Assembly (NCBI GenBank): GCA_041485285.1
Contig: JBGPJF010000001.1
Coordinates: 62,001 to 126,000 of the forward strand
Length of the DNA stretch: 64,000 nucleotides
Direction: 5' to 3'
DNA from: DATEUP01 sp041485285
GTDB taxonomy: Archaea > Thermoplasmatota > DTKX01 > DATEUP01
Shown here one piece after another: positions 58,361-64,000 of the stretch (within the stretch, counting starts at the first letter, position 1; the number at the start of each line of letters is the position of its first letter). The notes beneath the pieces were generated by a model that saw only the letters and a list, made by a program, of their open reading frames with translations, was not told the DNA's origin and searched no databases. A program made the translations under genes and the position numbers.

Positions 58361-58966
58361 ATGTCCGCCCTTGGCACCGCTGCCAAACCCCTCCTTTGGG
58401 TCCTGCGCCGGGCCGGCGGCAGCCGGCGCCGCCTGCAGGTCGCCGTGCTCATCGCCGGCGCCATCCTCTGCCCCGTGGGCCTGCTCTCCTACGGCCTGGT
58501 TTCGCCCGAGATTCCGTTTTTCGAAACGCCCGTCACCTATGTCGGCGAGCTGCGCGCGGACACGATGGCAAAAATTTACGGGCGGATCAACTGCACCTGC
58601 GCAACGGCCATCGACCGTCAGGAGTCGACGGTGGGCACCAACGGGCGCACATGGAACGCCACCTACCAGCCCTTCACCGTGAACGACCCGAGCGGCTCGT
58701 TGGTCGTCGACACCACGAGCATCACGCGCATGACGCCGGGCCCCAGCAACGGCGACTGGATGAAGGGCGACTGGGTCGCCATCTACGGCTCGGTCTATGA
58801 CCAGGGCACGGGCTCCGTCCTGCTCCAAGGGCAAATGGTCGCCAAGGCGCCCGACGACACTCCGGCGCGGTACGCGTTCTTTGCGCTCGTCACCGCGACG
58901 GTCGGGGCGCTCGCGATCGCCTTCGTCCTCACCGACCGCATCTTCTTCGGCGCGCCCGAGGCGTGA
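58361..58966 (+). CDS. Membrane protein with OB-like exterior domain (201 aa)
   Basis: The protein starts MSALGTAAKPLLWVLRRAGG. It has one N-terminal helix (VAVLIAGAILCPVGLLSYGL), a strand-rich middle (TYVGELRADTMAKIYGRINC, then YQPFTVNDPSGSLVVDTTSI and GDWVAIYGSVYDQGTGSVLL) and a C-terminal helix (FFALVTATVGALAIAFVL). The middle has the strand spacing of an OB fold. A CTC at the end of RINCTC could bind metal or form a disulfide. It starts 14 bp after hutH, so co-transcription is likely. No family is recognised and a link with histidine breakdown is not evident. Confidence 0.65.
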   Translation: MSALGTAAKPLLWVLRRAGGSRRRLQVAVLIAGAILCPVGLLSYGLVSPEIPFFETPVTYVGELRADTMAKIYGRINCTCATAIDRQESTVGTNGRTWNATYQPFTVNDPSGSLVVDTTSITRMTPGPSNGDWMKGDWVAIYGSVYDQGTGSVLLQGQMVAKAPDDTPARYAFFALVTATVGALAIAFVLTDRIFFGAPEA

Positions 58967-58967
58967 G

Positions 58968-59552
58968 TCACTCTGCTTCGCGCGTCAGCGGGCCTGCAAA
59001 CTCCGCCTGCACCTTCACGACCTCGCCGCTCGTCGCGCAGGCGGCGTAGGCGGCAAGCGGCTCGGCATTGAGCGCCTCGAACCCCAGCCCCCACGTGTAC
59101 GACCCCAGCAACTCGCGCGCCTGCTTGTCTTCGCCGAGGATGAAAAGGGCCCCCGCAAAGGCCTCCATCGTGGAGAGCTGCATGGGCTGACCGTAATGCA
59201 GCGGGTTCGCCGCCAGCAGGAACGGCAGCGCTCGCCCCGGCAGCAGGCCGTGGAGGTCGTGGCGCCCGTAGCTCTCCTCCACATGCTTCCACGAGCAGTC
59301 GAGCGCCACCAAGCCGCGTGCGTGCGCTGCGTGCGAATCTTCGAGCGACAGCGCCTTCTCGGAGCGCGGGTCGAGGAGCACCGCGCGGCGCGGCAACCCT
59401 CGCACCGTATTGACGCCCTCGGCCAGATTCCGGCGGATCAGCTTCCTGCCGGTGCACTTGGCGGGGTCGCACTGGTCTTCCAGAAGTTCCACGAGGCGGA
59501 CTTTGCCAGGCAGCGCCGGTTTCACGGTTGGATTACGTCGAGCCGCCCACAT
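58968..59552 (-). CDS. tsr3: 18S/16S rRNA aminocarboxypropyltransferase Tsr3
   Basis: This 194-residue protein matches the Tsr3 (DUF367) family. Diagnostic blocks are EDQCDPAKCTGRKLIRRNL, VALDCSWKHVEESY, PFLLAANPLHYGQPMQLSTM and ALFILGEDKQARELLGSYTW. Tsr3 transfers the aminocarboxypropyl group of SAM to a hypermodified uridine in small-subunit rRNA, acting in ribosome maturation. The usual N-terminal strands are present after a short start. The gene is divergent from the vapBC module at 59627, and a TATA sequence between them could serve both directions. The stop lies next to the stop of the 58361 gene. Confidence 0.92.
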   Translation of the reverse strand: MWAARRNPTVKPALPGKVRLVELLEDQCDPAKCTGRKLIRRNLAEGVNTVRGLPRRAVLLDPRSEKALSLEDSHAAHARGLVALDCSWKHVEESYGRHDLHGLLPGRALPFLLAANPLHYGQPMQLSTMEAFAGALFILGEDKQARELLGSYTWGLGFEALNAEPLAAYAACATSGEVVKVQAEFAGPLTREAE

Positions 59553-59597
59553 AGCCCTATGGATGAGCGCGGGCGCCGACCGAAATTCACGAAACCA

Positions 59598-59605
59598 TTA
59601 TAATA
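59598..59605. promoter_or_regulatory. TATA sequence shared by tsr3 and vapB
   Basis: ATTATAAT reads almost the same on both strands. In the plus direction it is centred 26 nt before the vapB ATG (59627, leaderless). In the minus direction it lies about 48 nt before the tsr3 ATG (59552), leaving a leader of about 20 nt. Confidence 0.5.
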
Positions 59606-59626
59606 TTGAACTACTACACTTGAGCC

Positions 59627-59830
59627 ATGAGCAACACAACCATCACGGTAAGGACCGAGACACGGGACAAGCTCGCCGCCTTGAAAATGGATGGACGATA
59701 CAAGAACCTGGATGCTCTCATCGACGAACTTCTCATTGAATTCCGTCGCAAGAAGCTACGCGAGACGAGCATTCTAATGCGGCGGAAAATGAAAGAGAAA
59801 GGCCTCACCCTCAGGGACCTGATCAGGTGA
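59627..59830 (+). CDS. vapB: VapB-type antitoxin
   Basis: This 67-residue antitoxin starts MSNTTITVRTETRDKLAALK. The ribbon strand TITVRTETRDKL and helices YKNLDALIDELLIEFRRK form a ribbon-helix-helix DNA-binding part. The basic C-terminus (MRRKMKEKGLTLRDLIR) should contact the toxin. The ATG lies 26 nt after the TATA box, giving a leaderless message. Its stop overlaps the toxin GTG by four bases (GTGA). The local A+T content is a little higher than in neighbouring genes, which fits a mobile toxin-antitoxin module. Confidence 0.83.
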   Translation: MSNTTITVRTETRDKLAALKMDGRYKNLDALIDELLIEFRRKKLRETSILMRRKMKEKGLTLRDLIR

Positions 59831-60231
59831 GGGTTGTCATTGACACGAACGTGGTCGTGTCCGCTTTCTACGACCCCGATTCGGTTCCAGGTCGGATCAT
59901 CGATGCGGGCACGACCGGCCGGGTCGCCCTGTGCGCTCCCGAAAGCGTCCGCCTCGAGTTGATTCGCGTCCTTTGCAAGGTGATGGATTGGGCCCCGATC
60001 CAGGCTACCGTCGCCCTCCAAGCGGTTCGAATAGAGTGGGTCCCTGCAGGCATTTTCGCAGATCGCCTCGCTGAGGCCCTGGCACTTCTGCGGGACCCCG
60101 ACGACGCGCCCGTTCTTGCCCTAGCCATGGCCATCGGTTGCGACATCATTTCGGGCGATCGAGATTTGCAGGTGGTCAAGGTTAAGGGAATTCGTATTTG
60201 GCGCCCCTCGGAATTCGAGGGGCGCCCGTGA
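59827..60231 (+). CDS. vapC: PIN-domain RNase toxin (VapC type)
   Basis: This 134-residue PIN protein has Asp6 in MRVVIDTNVVVSAFYD, Glu in PESVRLELIRVL, Asp residues in RDPDDAPVLALAMAIG and a final cluster SGDRDLQVV. The intact metal-binding set indicates an active ribonuclease. The GTG start overlaps the antitoxin by four bases. It ends 11 bp before the convergent geranylgeranyl reductase stop. The VVIDTNVVVSAF pattern belongs to the PIN group with a putative type II antitoxin. Confidence 0.87.
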   Translation: MRVVIDTNVVVSAFYDPDSVPGRIIDAGTTGRVALCAPESVRLELIRVLCKVMDWAPIQATVALQAVRIEWVPAGIFADRLAEALALLRDPDDAPVLALAMAIGCDIISGDRDLQVVKVKGIRIWRPSEFEGRP

Positions 60232-60242
60232 ATTCCGGCCAC

Positions 60243-61445
60243 TCACGCGGCCAACATGCTCTCGAACTCTTTCACCACTTCGGGGTACTTCTTCTGCACG
60301 GCCTTCAGGATCTCCAGCGTCGTGACTTTCTTAAACTCCACGCCCTGCAGCGCGTCGATGACCTTGTTCAGCGACTCGTCGGACATTTTCATCATGGTTT
60401 CCTTCGCCATGTAATTGCGCATCAGCTGCTCTTCGAGCTCGTCGCGCCAGGTCTTCTCGTAGAGCTGCAGGAACTTCACGCTGAAGTTGTGCGCGTCCCA
60501 CGCCGCCTTGGCGACGTCGCCGGCGATCTTCCCCGAAATGCACGCGTTTGCAACTCCGCCGCCAGTGAGCGGGTCCACGAGCCTGGCCGCGTCGCCCACG
60601 AGCATGACGCCGTCCGCGGTCGTCCGCTTGAGCGGCTGCGACACCGAAACGGCGCCCGCCACGTCTTCGATGGATTTGCCCTTCGCGTAGCCGGGGTGGC
60701 GCTTGATCCACGCATCGAGGTAGGTCTTCGCCGTCGCGATCCCCGGCGACGCCTTGAGCGACACGCCGATGCCGACGTTCGCTTCGCCCGGGCCCTTCGG
60801 GAAGACCCACAAATACCCTTGCGGCGCCACCTTGGCGCCGACGTAGAAGTCGTTGTAGCGCACGTCGCAGTCAACGCCCACGAGCCGGTACTGCAGGCAG
60901 GCCTCGATGTCGCTCGGCTTCAACTGCGTCTTGATCCCGGCCCAAAGGCCGACACGCGACTCGAACCCGTCGGCCGCGATGATGAGCGGCGCACGCAGTT
61001 CGACGTCCTTGTTGAGCTTGCGCGCGTGGACGCCCACCGGGATTCCGTTTTCCACGATGAGCCCGAGCGCGTTCGTCTTCACCCAAACATCCGACCCCGC
61101 CCGGATCGCCTCGCGCGCGAGGAACTTGTCGAACATGTCGCGCTCGACCACGAACCCGGTCTCATTGCCGGCCTGCGCCGCGTCGAGCGTGATGTACTGC
61201 TCGTTGGGAGCGAAGATGCGCGCCCCGTCAACTTCGTTGGCAATCCAGTCCTTGCCCGGCTTGAGCCCGATCTGGTTCAGCCAGGCGGTCGCGATCCCTT
61301 CGCCGCAGCGGACGGGGGTGCCGATTTCCTGGCGCTTCTCAATCATGAGCGTCTTGAGTCCGTGAGCGGCCGCCGCCCGCGCGGCGCACGACCCGCCAGG
61401 GCCTCCGCCAATCACGAGCACTTCGTAATCGTAGCGCTCGGTCAT
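60243..61445 (-). CDS. Geranylgeranyl reductase family (digeranylgeranylglycerophospholipid reductase)
   Basis: This 400-residue flavoenzyme reduces the double bonds of archaeal isoprenoid lipid chains. The FAD dinucleotide motif is VLVIGGGPGGSCAARAA near the N-terminus. PVRCGEGIA, the family motif GYLWVFPKGPGEANVGIGV and the FAD-binding MLVGDAARLVDPLTGGG follow. The C-terminal helical part ends EVVKEFESMLAA. It lies 9 bp after a 2[4Fe-4S] ferredoxin gene on the same strand, which is the likely electron donor. Together with mevalonate kinase in this window, it shows synthesis of saturated archaeal membrane lipids. Confidence 0.94.
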   Translation of the reverse strand: MTERYDYEVLVIGGGPGGSCAARAAAAHGLKTLMIEKRQEIGTPVRCGEGIATAWLNQIGLKPGKDWIANEVDGARIFAPNEQYITLDAAQAGNETGFVVERDMFDKFLAREAIRAGSDVWVKTNALGLIVENGIPVGVHARKLNKDVELRAPLIIAADGFESRVGLWAGIKTQLKPSDIEACLQYRLVGVDCDVRYNDFYVGAKVAPQGYLWVFPKGPGEANVGIGVSLKASPGIATAKTYLDAWIKRHPGYAKGKSIEDVAGAVSVSQPLKRTTADGVMLVGDAARLVDPLTGGGVANACISGKIAGDVAKAAWDAHNFSVKFLQLYEKTWRDELEEQLMRNYMAKETMMKMSDESLNKVIDALQGVEFKKVTTLEILKAVQKKYPEVVKEFESMLAA

Positions 61446-61454
61446 TGCGCTCCC

Positions 61455-61664
61455 TCAGGTCGTGGTGCGGATCTTCGGCTTCATTTTCTCGGTGCCGGGG
61501 ATCGGCGAGATGGCCCCGACGGGGCACACGCGGTCGCACATGCCGCAGTCCACGCACCTTTCGTTGAACGCGATGTGCATGTCGAAGAGCGTGATGGCGT
61601 CGAAGGGGCAGGTGCCCACGCACGCGGAGCAGTGCATGCAGGTGTCACGGTCGACTTGGCGCAT
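61455..61664 (-). CDS. 2[4Fe-4S] ferredoxin, likely electron donor to the geranylgeranyl reductase
   Basis: This 69-residue ferredoxin starts MRQVDRDTCMHCSACVGTCP. It has two CxxCxxCxxxCP motifs (CMHCSACVGTCP and CVDCGMCDRVCP), each binding one 4Fe-4S cluster. It is directly upstream of the geranylgeranyl reductase with only 9 bp between, so a shared message and functional pairing are very likely. A GGAG (about 61677-61680) precedes the ATG. TATA-like boxes lie at about 61749-61756 and 61765-61775; the latter may also serve the divergent TrmB-type gene. Confidence 0.93.
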   Translation of the reverse strand: MRQVDRDTCMHCSACVGTCPFDAITLFDMHIAFNERCVDCGMCDRVCPVGAISPIPGTEKMKPKIRTTT

Positions 61665-61763
61665 GGGGGGGGTCTCCAGGGAGGTTCGTGCGCGGAAGAG
61701 CGCTCGCGCCGGGCCTGCAGGGGGAGATTTCCACCCGCAAAGCAGGTTTCTTATCGAGGGTTC

Positions 61764-61772
61764 GCGTATAAG
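61764..61772. promoter_or_regulatory. TATA-like box between ferredoxin and the TrmB-type gene
   Basis: GCGTATAAG predicts plus-strand transcription from about 61796. A leader of about 24 nt follows, with GGAGGG (61808-61813) 6 nt before the ATG at 61820. The reverse strand reads CTTATACGC, so the box may be used in both directions. Confidence 0.45.
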
Positions 61773-61819
61773 AGTTTTGTAGCGTCGGCGTGGACAACGC
61801 CGGCCTTGGAGGGTAGGAA

Positions 61820-62623
61820 ATGGTCTCGGCCAGAGAGCTTACGGAGCATCTTGCCGGATTTGGGATTGACCTGAAGGCTCTCAACATCGACCTGGGGCGC
61901 GAGCTTGAGGAGGCCGTTGGGAGGCTCGAGCTCGTGGGGCTCACGACCTACGAGGCGCGCGCGTACATTGCGCTGATTGGGCTCGGCGTGGGGACCGCGG
62001 AGATCGTGTCGAACACGGCCGAGATTCCGCGCACCTCCGCGTACAAGGTGTTGCAAGCGCTCGAACGAAAAGGTTTCGTGACCTCCACCGACGGCCGACC
62101 GCAGAACTTCCGCCCGAACTCACCCGACGTCGTCCAAAAGCGAGTGGCCTCGGACCTCGATGAGACCTTCAGCAAGCTGCAGCTCCTGCATGAGCTCTCG
62201 TCGCAGCGCGGGATGCCGCAACTCATTTTCACGATTACGGGGAAGGACCGCGTGATCCAGAAAATCGCGGACATCATCAAGACGACGACCCAGAGCCTTT
62301 GGCTTTCGACGCCGGCCTACGGACAGCTGCGCGAAGCCATCGACAAGCTGGTGCTTGATGCGGCCAAGCGCGGCGTGCAGGTGACGATCATCACGGACGC
62401 GGCGCAGGGCGTTCCGCCCGCCACGGCGGAGAAGGTGCGGCTGATCCGCAGGCCGCGGCTGATCGCGACGGACATGGTGGCCGACGGGCGGCAGGCGCTC
62501 ATCGCGTCGGCCGAGCTCGACGCGTGCGGGCATGTGGACAACCCGATGCTCGCCGAGCACCTGCACCGGTTCTTTGACGCGGTGATGGACACGGCGGGCG
62601 AAGCTACACCGGCAACACGGTGA
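61820..62623 (+). CDS. TrmB-family transcriptional regulator
   Basis: This 267-residue regulator has an N-terminal extension, then the TrmB winged helix (VGLTTYEARAYIALIGLG, then IVSNTAEIPRTSAYKVLQAL and GFVTSTDGRPQNFRP). A short coiled coil follows (DETFSKLQLLHELSSQRG), then a PLD-like effector domain (QSLWLSTPAYGQLREAIDKL and GVQVTIITDAAQG). TrmB proteins control sugar or central metabolism genes in archaea; the ligand here is unknown and the maltose-binding C-terminal domain is absent. A GGAGGG precedes the ATG by 6 nt. It is divergent from the ferredoxin-reductase pair and may control it. Confidence 0.88.
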   Translation: MVSARELTEHLAGFGIDLKALNIDLGRELEEAVGRLELVGLTTYEARAYIALIGLGVGTAEIVSNTAEIPRTSAYKVLQALERKGFVTSTDGRPQNFRPNSPDVVQKRVASDLDETFSKLQLLHELSSQRGMPQLIFTITGKDRVIQKIADIIKTTTQSLWLSTPAYGQLREAIDKLVLDAAKRGVQVTIITDAAQGVPPATAEKVRLIRRPRLIATDMVADGRQALIASAELDACGHVDNPMLAEHLHRFFDAVMDTAGEATPATR

Positions 62624-62984
62624 GGCCAAACGCGGCGAGCCGCCCAAAGTGGTCCTCATCATCTGTCACGACCACACCATCCCCATGCGCGACTGCGGTG
62701 GCCGCGATGAAGATGTCCATGTCAGGAATTGGTTGTCCGCGTTCCTCGAGGTAGGACGACATTTTCGCGGCCAGCCGTGCCGCTTCCGCATAGAACGGCA
62801 ACACACGGAACGTCTCGCGCAGGCGCCGGATCCCGACGGCTTCTGCCTCAGGGTCAGGAGCCCGGCGGACCCCTCGCCAAAGTTCGAAAACCACGTGAGG
62901 GGTGATGAACAAGTCCCGCTTGGCCCGGATGAGGGCCTCAACCTCGCGGGTAGCGAGGCGATCCCGCCGTAGGAGGTCAATCAC
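62604..62984 (-). CDS. vapC: PIN-domain toxin (VapC type) with no proper start before the first catalytic Asp
   Basis: The only canonical start is GTG at 62984, overlapping the antitoxin stop by four bases (GTGA), giving 126 residues beginning VIDLLRRDRLATREVEALI. The frame upstream continues the PIN pattern (TLDTQAVIDLL), so the first catalytic Asp lies three residues before this GTG and would be lost. No ATG, GTG or TTG occurs between there and an ATG at 63212 that lies before the promoter. The other acidic residues (FELWRG, IPDMDIFIAATA, VTDDEDHF) remain. The toxin may be inactive, use a rare start codon or be made by frameshifting from the antitoxin. Its end overlaps the TrmB-type gene by 20 bp. 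Confidence 0.7.
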   Translation of the reverse strand: MIDLLRRDRLATREVEALIRAKRDLFITPHVVFELWRGVRRAPDPEAEAVGIRRLRETFRVLPFYAEAARLAAKMSSYLEERGQPIPDMDIFIAATAVAHGDGVVVTDDEDHFGRLAAFGLTVLPV

Positions 62985-63187
62985 GGCCTGGGTGTCGAGT
63001 GTCGGCGTTTTGAGCGCCCCCTGGGTCTCGACGGGTGGCCTGTGTGCCTCTCGTCGTAGACGCTTTGGATGGCGTCGGCCAGGTCGGGCCTCGGGCCGAT
63101 CTCTCGGAGGAGCTCGATGAGCCCCTCGGCGTTGGACCGGCGCCCCGGCTTCCTCTCCGCCTTTGTTGGGGACACTCGCTTTGCCAT
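62981..63187 (-). CDS. vapB: VapB-type antitoxin
   Basis: This 68-residue protein starts MAKRVSPTKAERKPGRRSNA. A helix GLIELLREIGPRPDLADAIQ is followed by a basic tail RPRGRSKRRHSTPRP. A TATA box (TGATTATATG on the minus strand, 63211-63220) is 28 nt before the ATG, supporting a leaderless start at 63187. It overlaps the PIN toxin gene by four bases. No ribbon-helix-helix is obvious in this short sequence, so the assignment rests mainly on gene order and size. Confidence 0.68.
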   Translation of the reverse strand: MAKRVSPTKAERKPGRRSNAEGLIELLREIGPRPDLADAIQSVYDERHTGHPSRPRGRSKRRHSTPRP

Positions 63188-63263
63188 CACTCCGCCTTCG
63201 ATGGCCGGACATATAATCATGCGGGCCAGTAGGCCGAATGCATCGAAGGCAAGGAGATCTCGA

Positions 63264-63764
63264 CTAGCCTAGGGCCCGCTGCCCCGCTTCAAGGGCGAGC
63301 AACTTTCTCTTCACCGCGATTCCCCCGCCGAAGCCCGTCAGGCTCCCGTCCGCGCCGACGGCGCGGTGGCAGGGCACGATGATGGGGATGGGGTTCGCGC
63401 CGTTTGCGGCGCCCACCGCGCGCGCTGCGGTGGGCTGACCGATCCGGCGCGCGAGTTCACCGTACGAAACCGTTTCGCCGTAAGGGATCTTGCGCAGCTC
63501 GTCCCATACGCTTCGTTGAAACGGCGTCCCCTCCGCCGCAAGCGGGACATCGAACGCGCGCCGCCCGCGCTCGAGGTATTCCTCCAGCTGGCTCTGCGCA
63601 TCGCGCACCACGCCGGCGCGCGACTTGACCCACGATGCACGCGGGCCTCCTTCGCGCTCAAAGTGGACGTAGCGGACCGCGCGGCTGTCGCCGGCCACGG
63701 TGAGGGCGCCGATGGCGGTCGGGAAGGTGCGGTACTCCATGGGGGCAAGCTCGGACACGATCAT
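63264..63764 (-). CDS. ogt: Methylated-DNA--protein-cysteine methyltransferase
   Basis: This 166-residue suicide DNA-repair protein takes the alkyl group from O6-alkylguanine onto its active-site Cys. The motif is PIIVPCHRAVGADGSLTGFG, with Ala in place of the usual Val after PCHR. The HTH region FQRSVWDELRKIPYGETVSY and ARAVGAANGANP are characteristic. The ATG at 63764 is chosen because a TATA box (CCTTATATGC on the minus strand, 63786-63795) is 26 nt upstream; a GTG two codons earlier is possible. It lies downstream of gcvPB on the same strand with its own promoter. Confidence 0.94.
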   Translation of the reverse strand: MIVSELAPMEYRTFPTAIGALTVAGDSRAVRYVHFEREGGPRASWVKSRAGVVRDAQSQLEEYLERGRRAFDVPLAAEGTPFQRSVWDELRKIPYGETVSYGELARRIGQPTAARAVGAANGANPIPIIVPCHRAVGADGSLTGFGGGIAVKRKLLALEAGQRALG

Positions 63765-63822
63765 GTCCACCCGCTCGGAACGTGCGCATATAAGGCGGAA
63801 GGGGGGGTCGCCGAAAGCGCCC

Positions 63823-64000
63823 TCACGCGTCCTTCCACGTCAGGATCGGCTTCCTTGCCGCCTCGACCTCGTCCACGCGGGCGACCGCCGTGTTGTGCGG
63901 GGCGCTCTTCACGAGCTCGGGGTCCTCCTTCGCGATCGTGAGAAGGGCGTCGCAGATCGCGTCGAGGTCCTCCTTGGTTTCTGTCTCGGTGGGCTCTATC
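63823..64000 (-). CDS. gcvPB: Glycine dehydrogenase (decarboxylating) subunit 2, C-terminal end, cut by the window edge
   Basis: Reading leftward from the right edge, the open frame gives IEPTETETKEDLDAICDALL, then EDPELVKSAPHNTAVARVDE and AARKPILTWKDA before a stop at 63823-63825. This matches the C-terminus of the P-protein subunit 2 of the glycine cleavage system, with its PTETE(S/T)K helix and HNTxVxRxDE motif. The P-protein decarboxylates glycine with PLP and passes the aminomethyl group to lipoylated GcvH. The rest of the gene lies outside the window. Confidence 0.88.
   Translation of the reverse strand, partial: IEPTETETKEDLDAICDALLTIAKEDPELVKSAPHNTAVARVDEVEAARKPILTWKDA

Overview
This 64 kb, GC-rich window comes from an archaeal chromosome, most likely a member of the Thermoplasmatota. 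The evidence is an archaeal-type prolyl-tRNA synthetase, mevalonate kinase, geranylgeranyl reductase with its ferredoxin, a stand-alone GMP synthase amidotransferase subunit, Hef- and XPD-type helicases, Tsr3, a TrmB-type regulator, and TATA boxes placed 25-31 nt before many start codons (leaderless mRNAs). A CcmF haem lyase and a UbiE-type quinone methyltransferase point to respiratory metabolism with c-type cytochromes and a quinone. The exact lineage cannot be fixed from the sequence alone.

Layout. 0-12 kb: edge-truncated Lrp-type regulator, methyltransferase, Fic protein, proS, a copper-type P-ATPase with YHS domains at both ends, two VapBC modules and ccmF. 11.7-16.5 kb: tRNA-Lys, a degenerate tRNA-like sequence, tRNA-Gln, nadE divergent from a nitrilase-family hydrolase, and two adjacent LURP-one-like proteins. 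16.6-24 kb: a membrane-anchored regulator with an Ig-like ectodomain, a TPR protein, a 7TM histidine kinase and a Hef-type helicase. 24-40 kb: two tandem double-HTH proteins, then a two-component cluster of four kinases and two single-domain response regulators interrupted by an orphan DNA methyltransferase, then an amidohydrolase and a triple-PAS protein. 40-47 kb: a VapBC module between two ~50 bp direct repeats, XPD-like helicase, UbiE methyltransferase and an HtpX-type protease. 47-54 kb: guaA subunit A, three small membrane proteins, mevalonate kinase, membrane ArsR-type regulator and an ABC exporter. 54-64 kb: two paralogous surface proteins interleaved with a hutH fragment and intact hutH, tsr3, two more VapBC modules, geranylgeranyl reductase plus ferredoxin, a TrmB-type regulator, ogt and the 3' end of gcvPB.

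Main themes: (1) a tandem duplication that left a scar of the hutH 5' end between two surface-protein paralogues; (2) five VapBC-type modules plus Fic, one flanked by direct repeats that include the neighbouring helicase promoter, another with a toxin lacking a normal start codon; (3) a kinase array with no DNA-binding response regulator; (4) one-component regulators tethered to the membrane. Base composition makes long antisense shadow ORFs common; these were ignored. Start codons were chosen mainly from TATA-box spacing, Shine-Dalgarno motifs and coding overlap.
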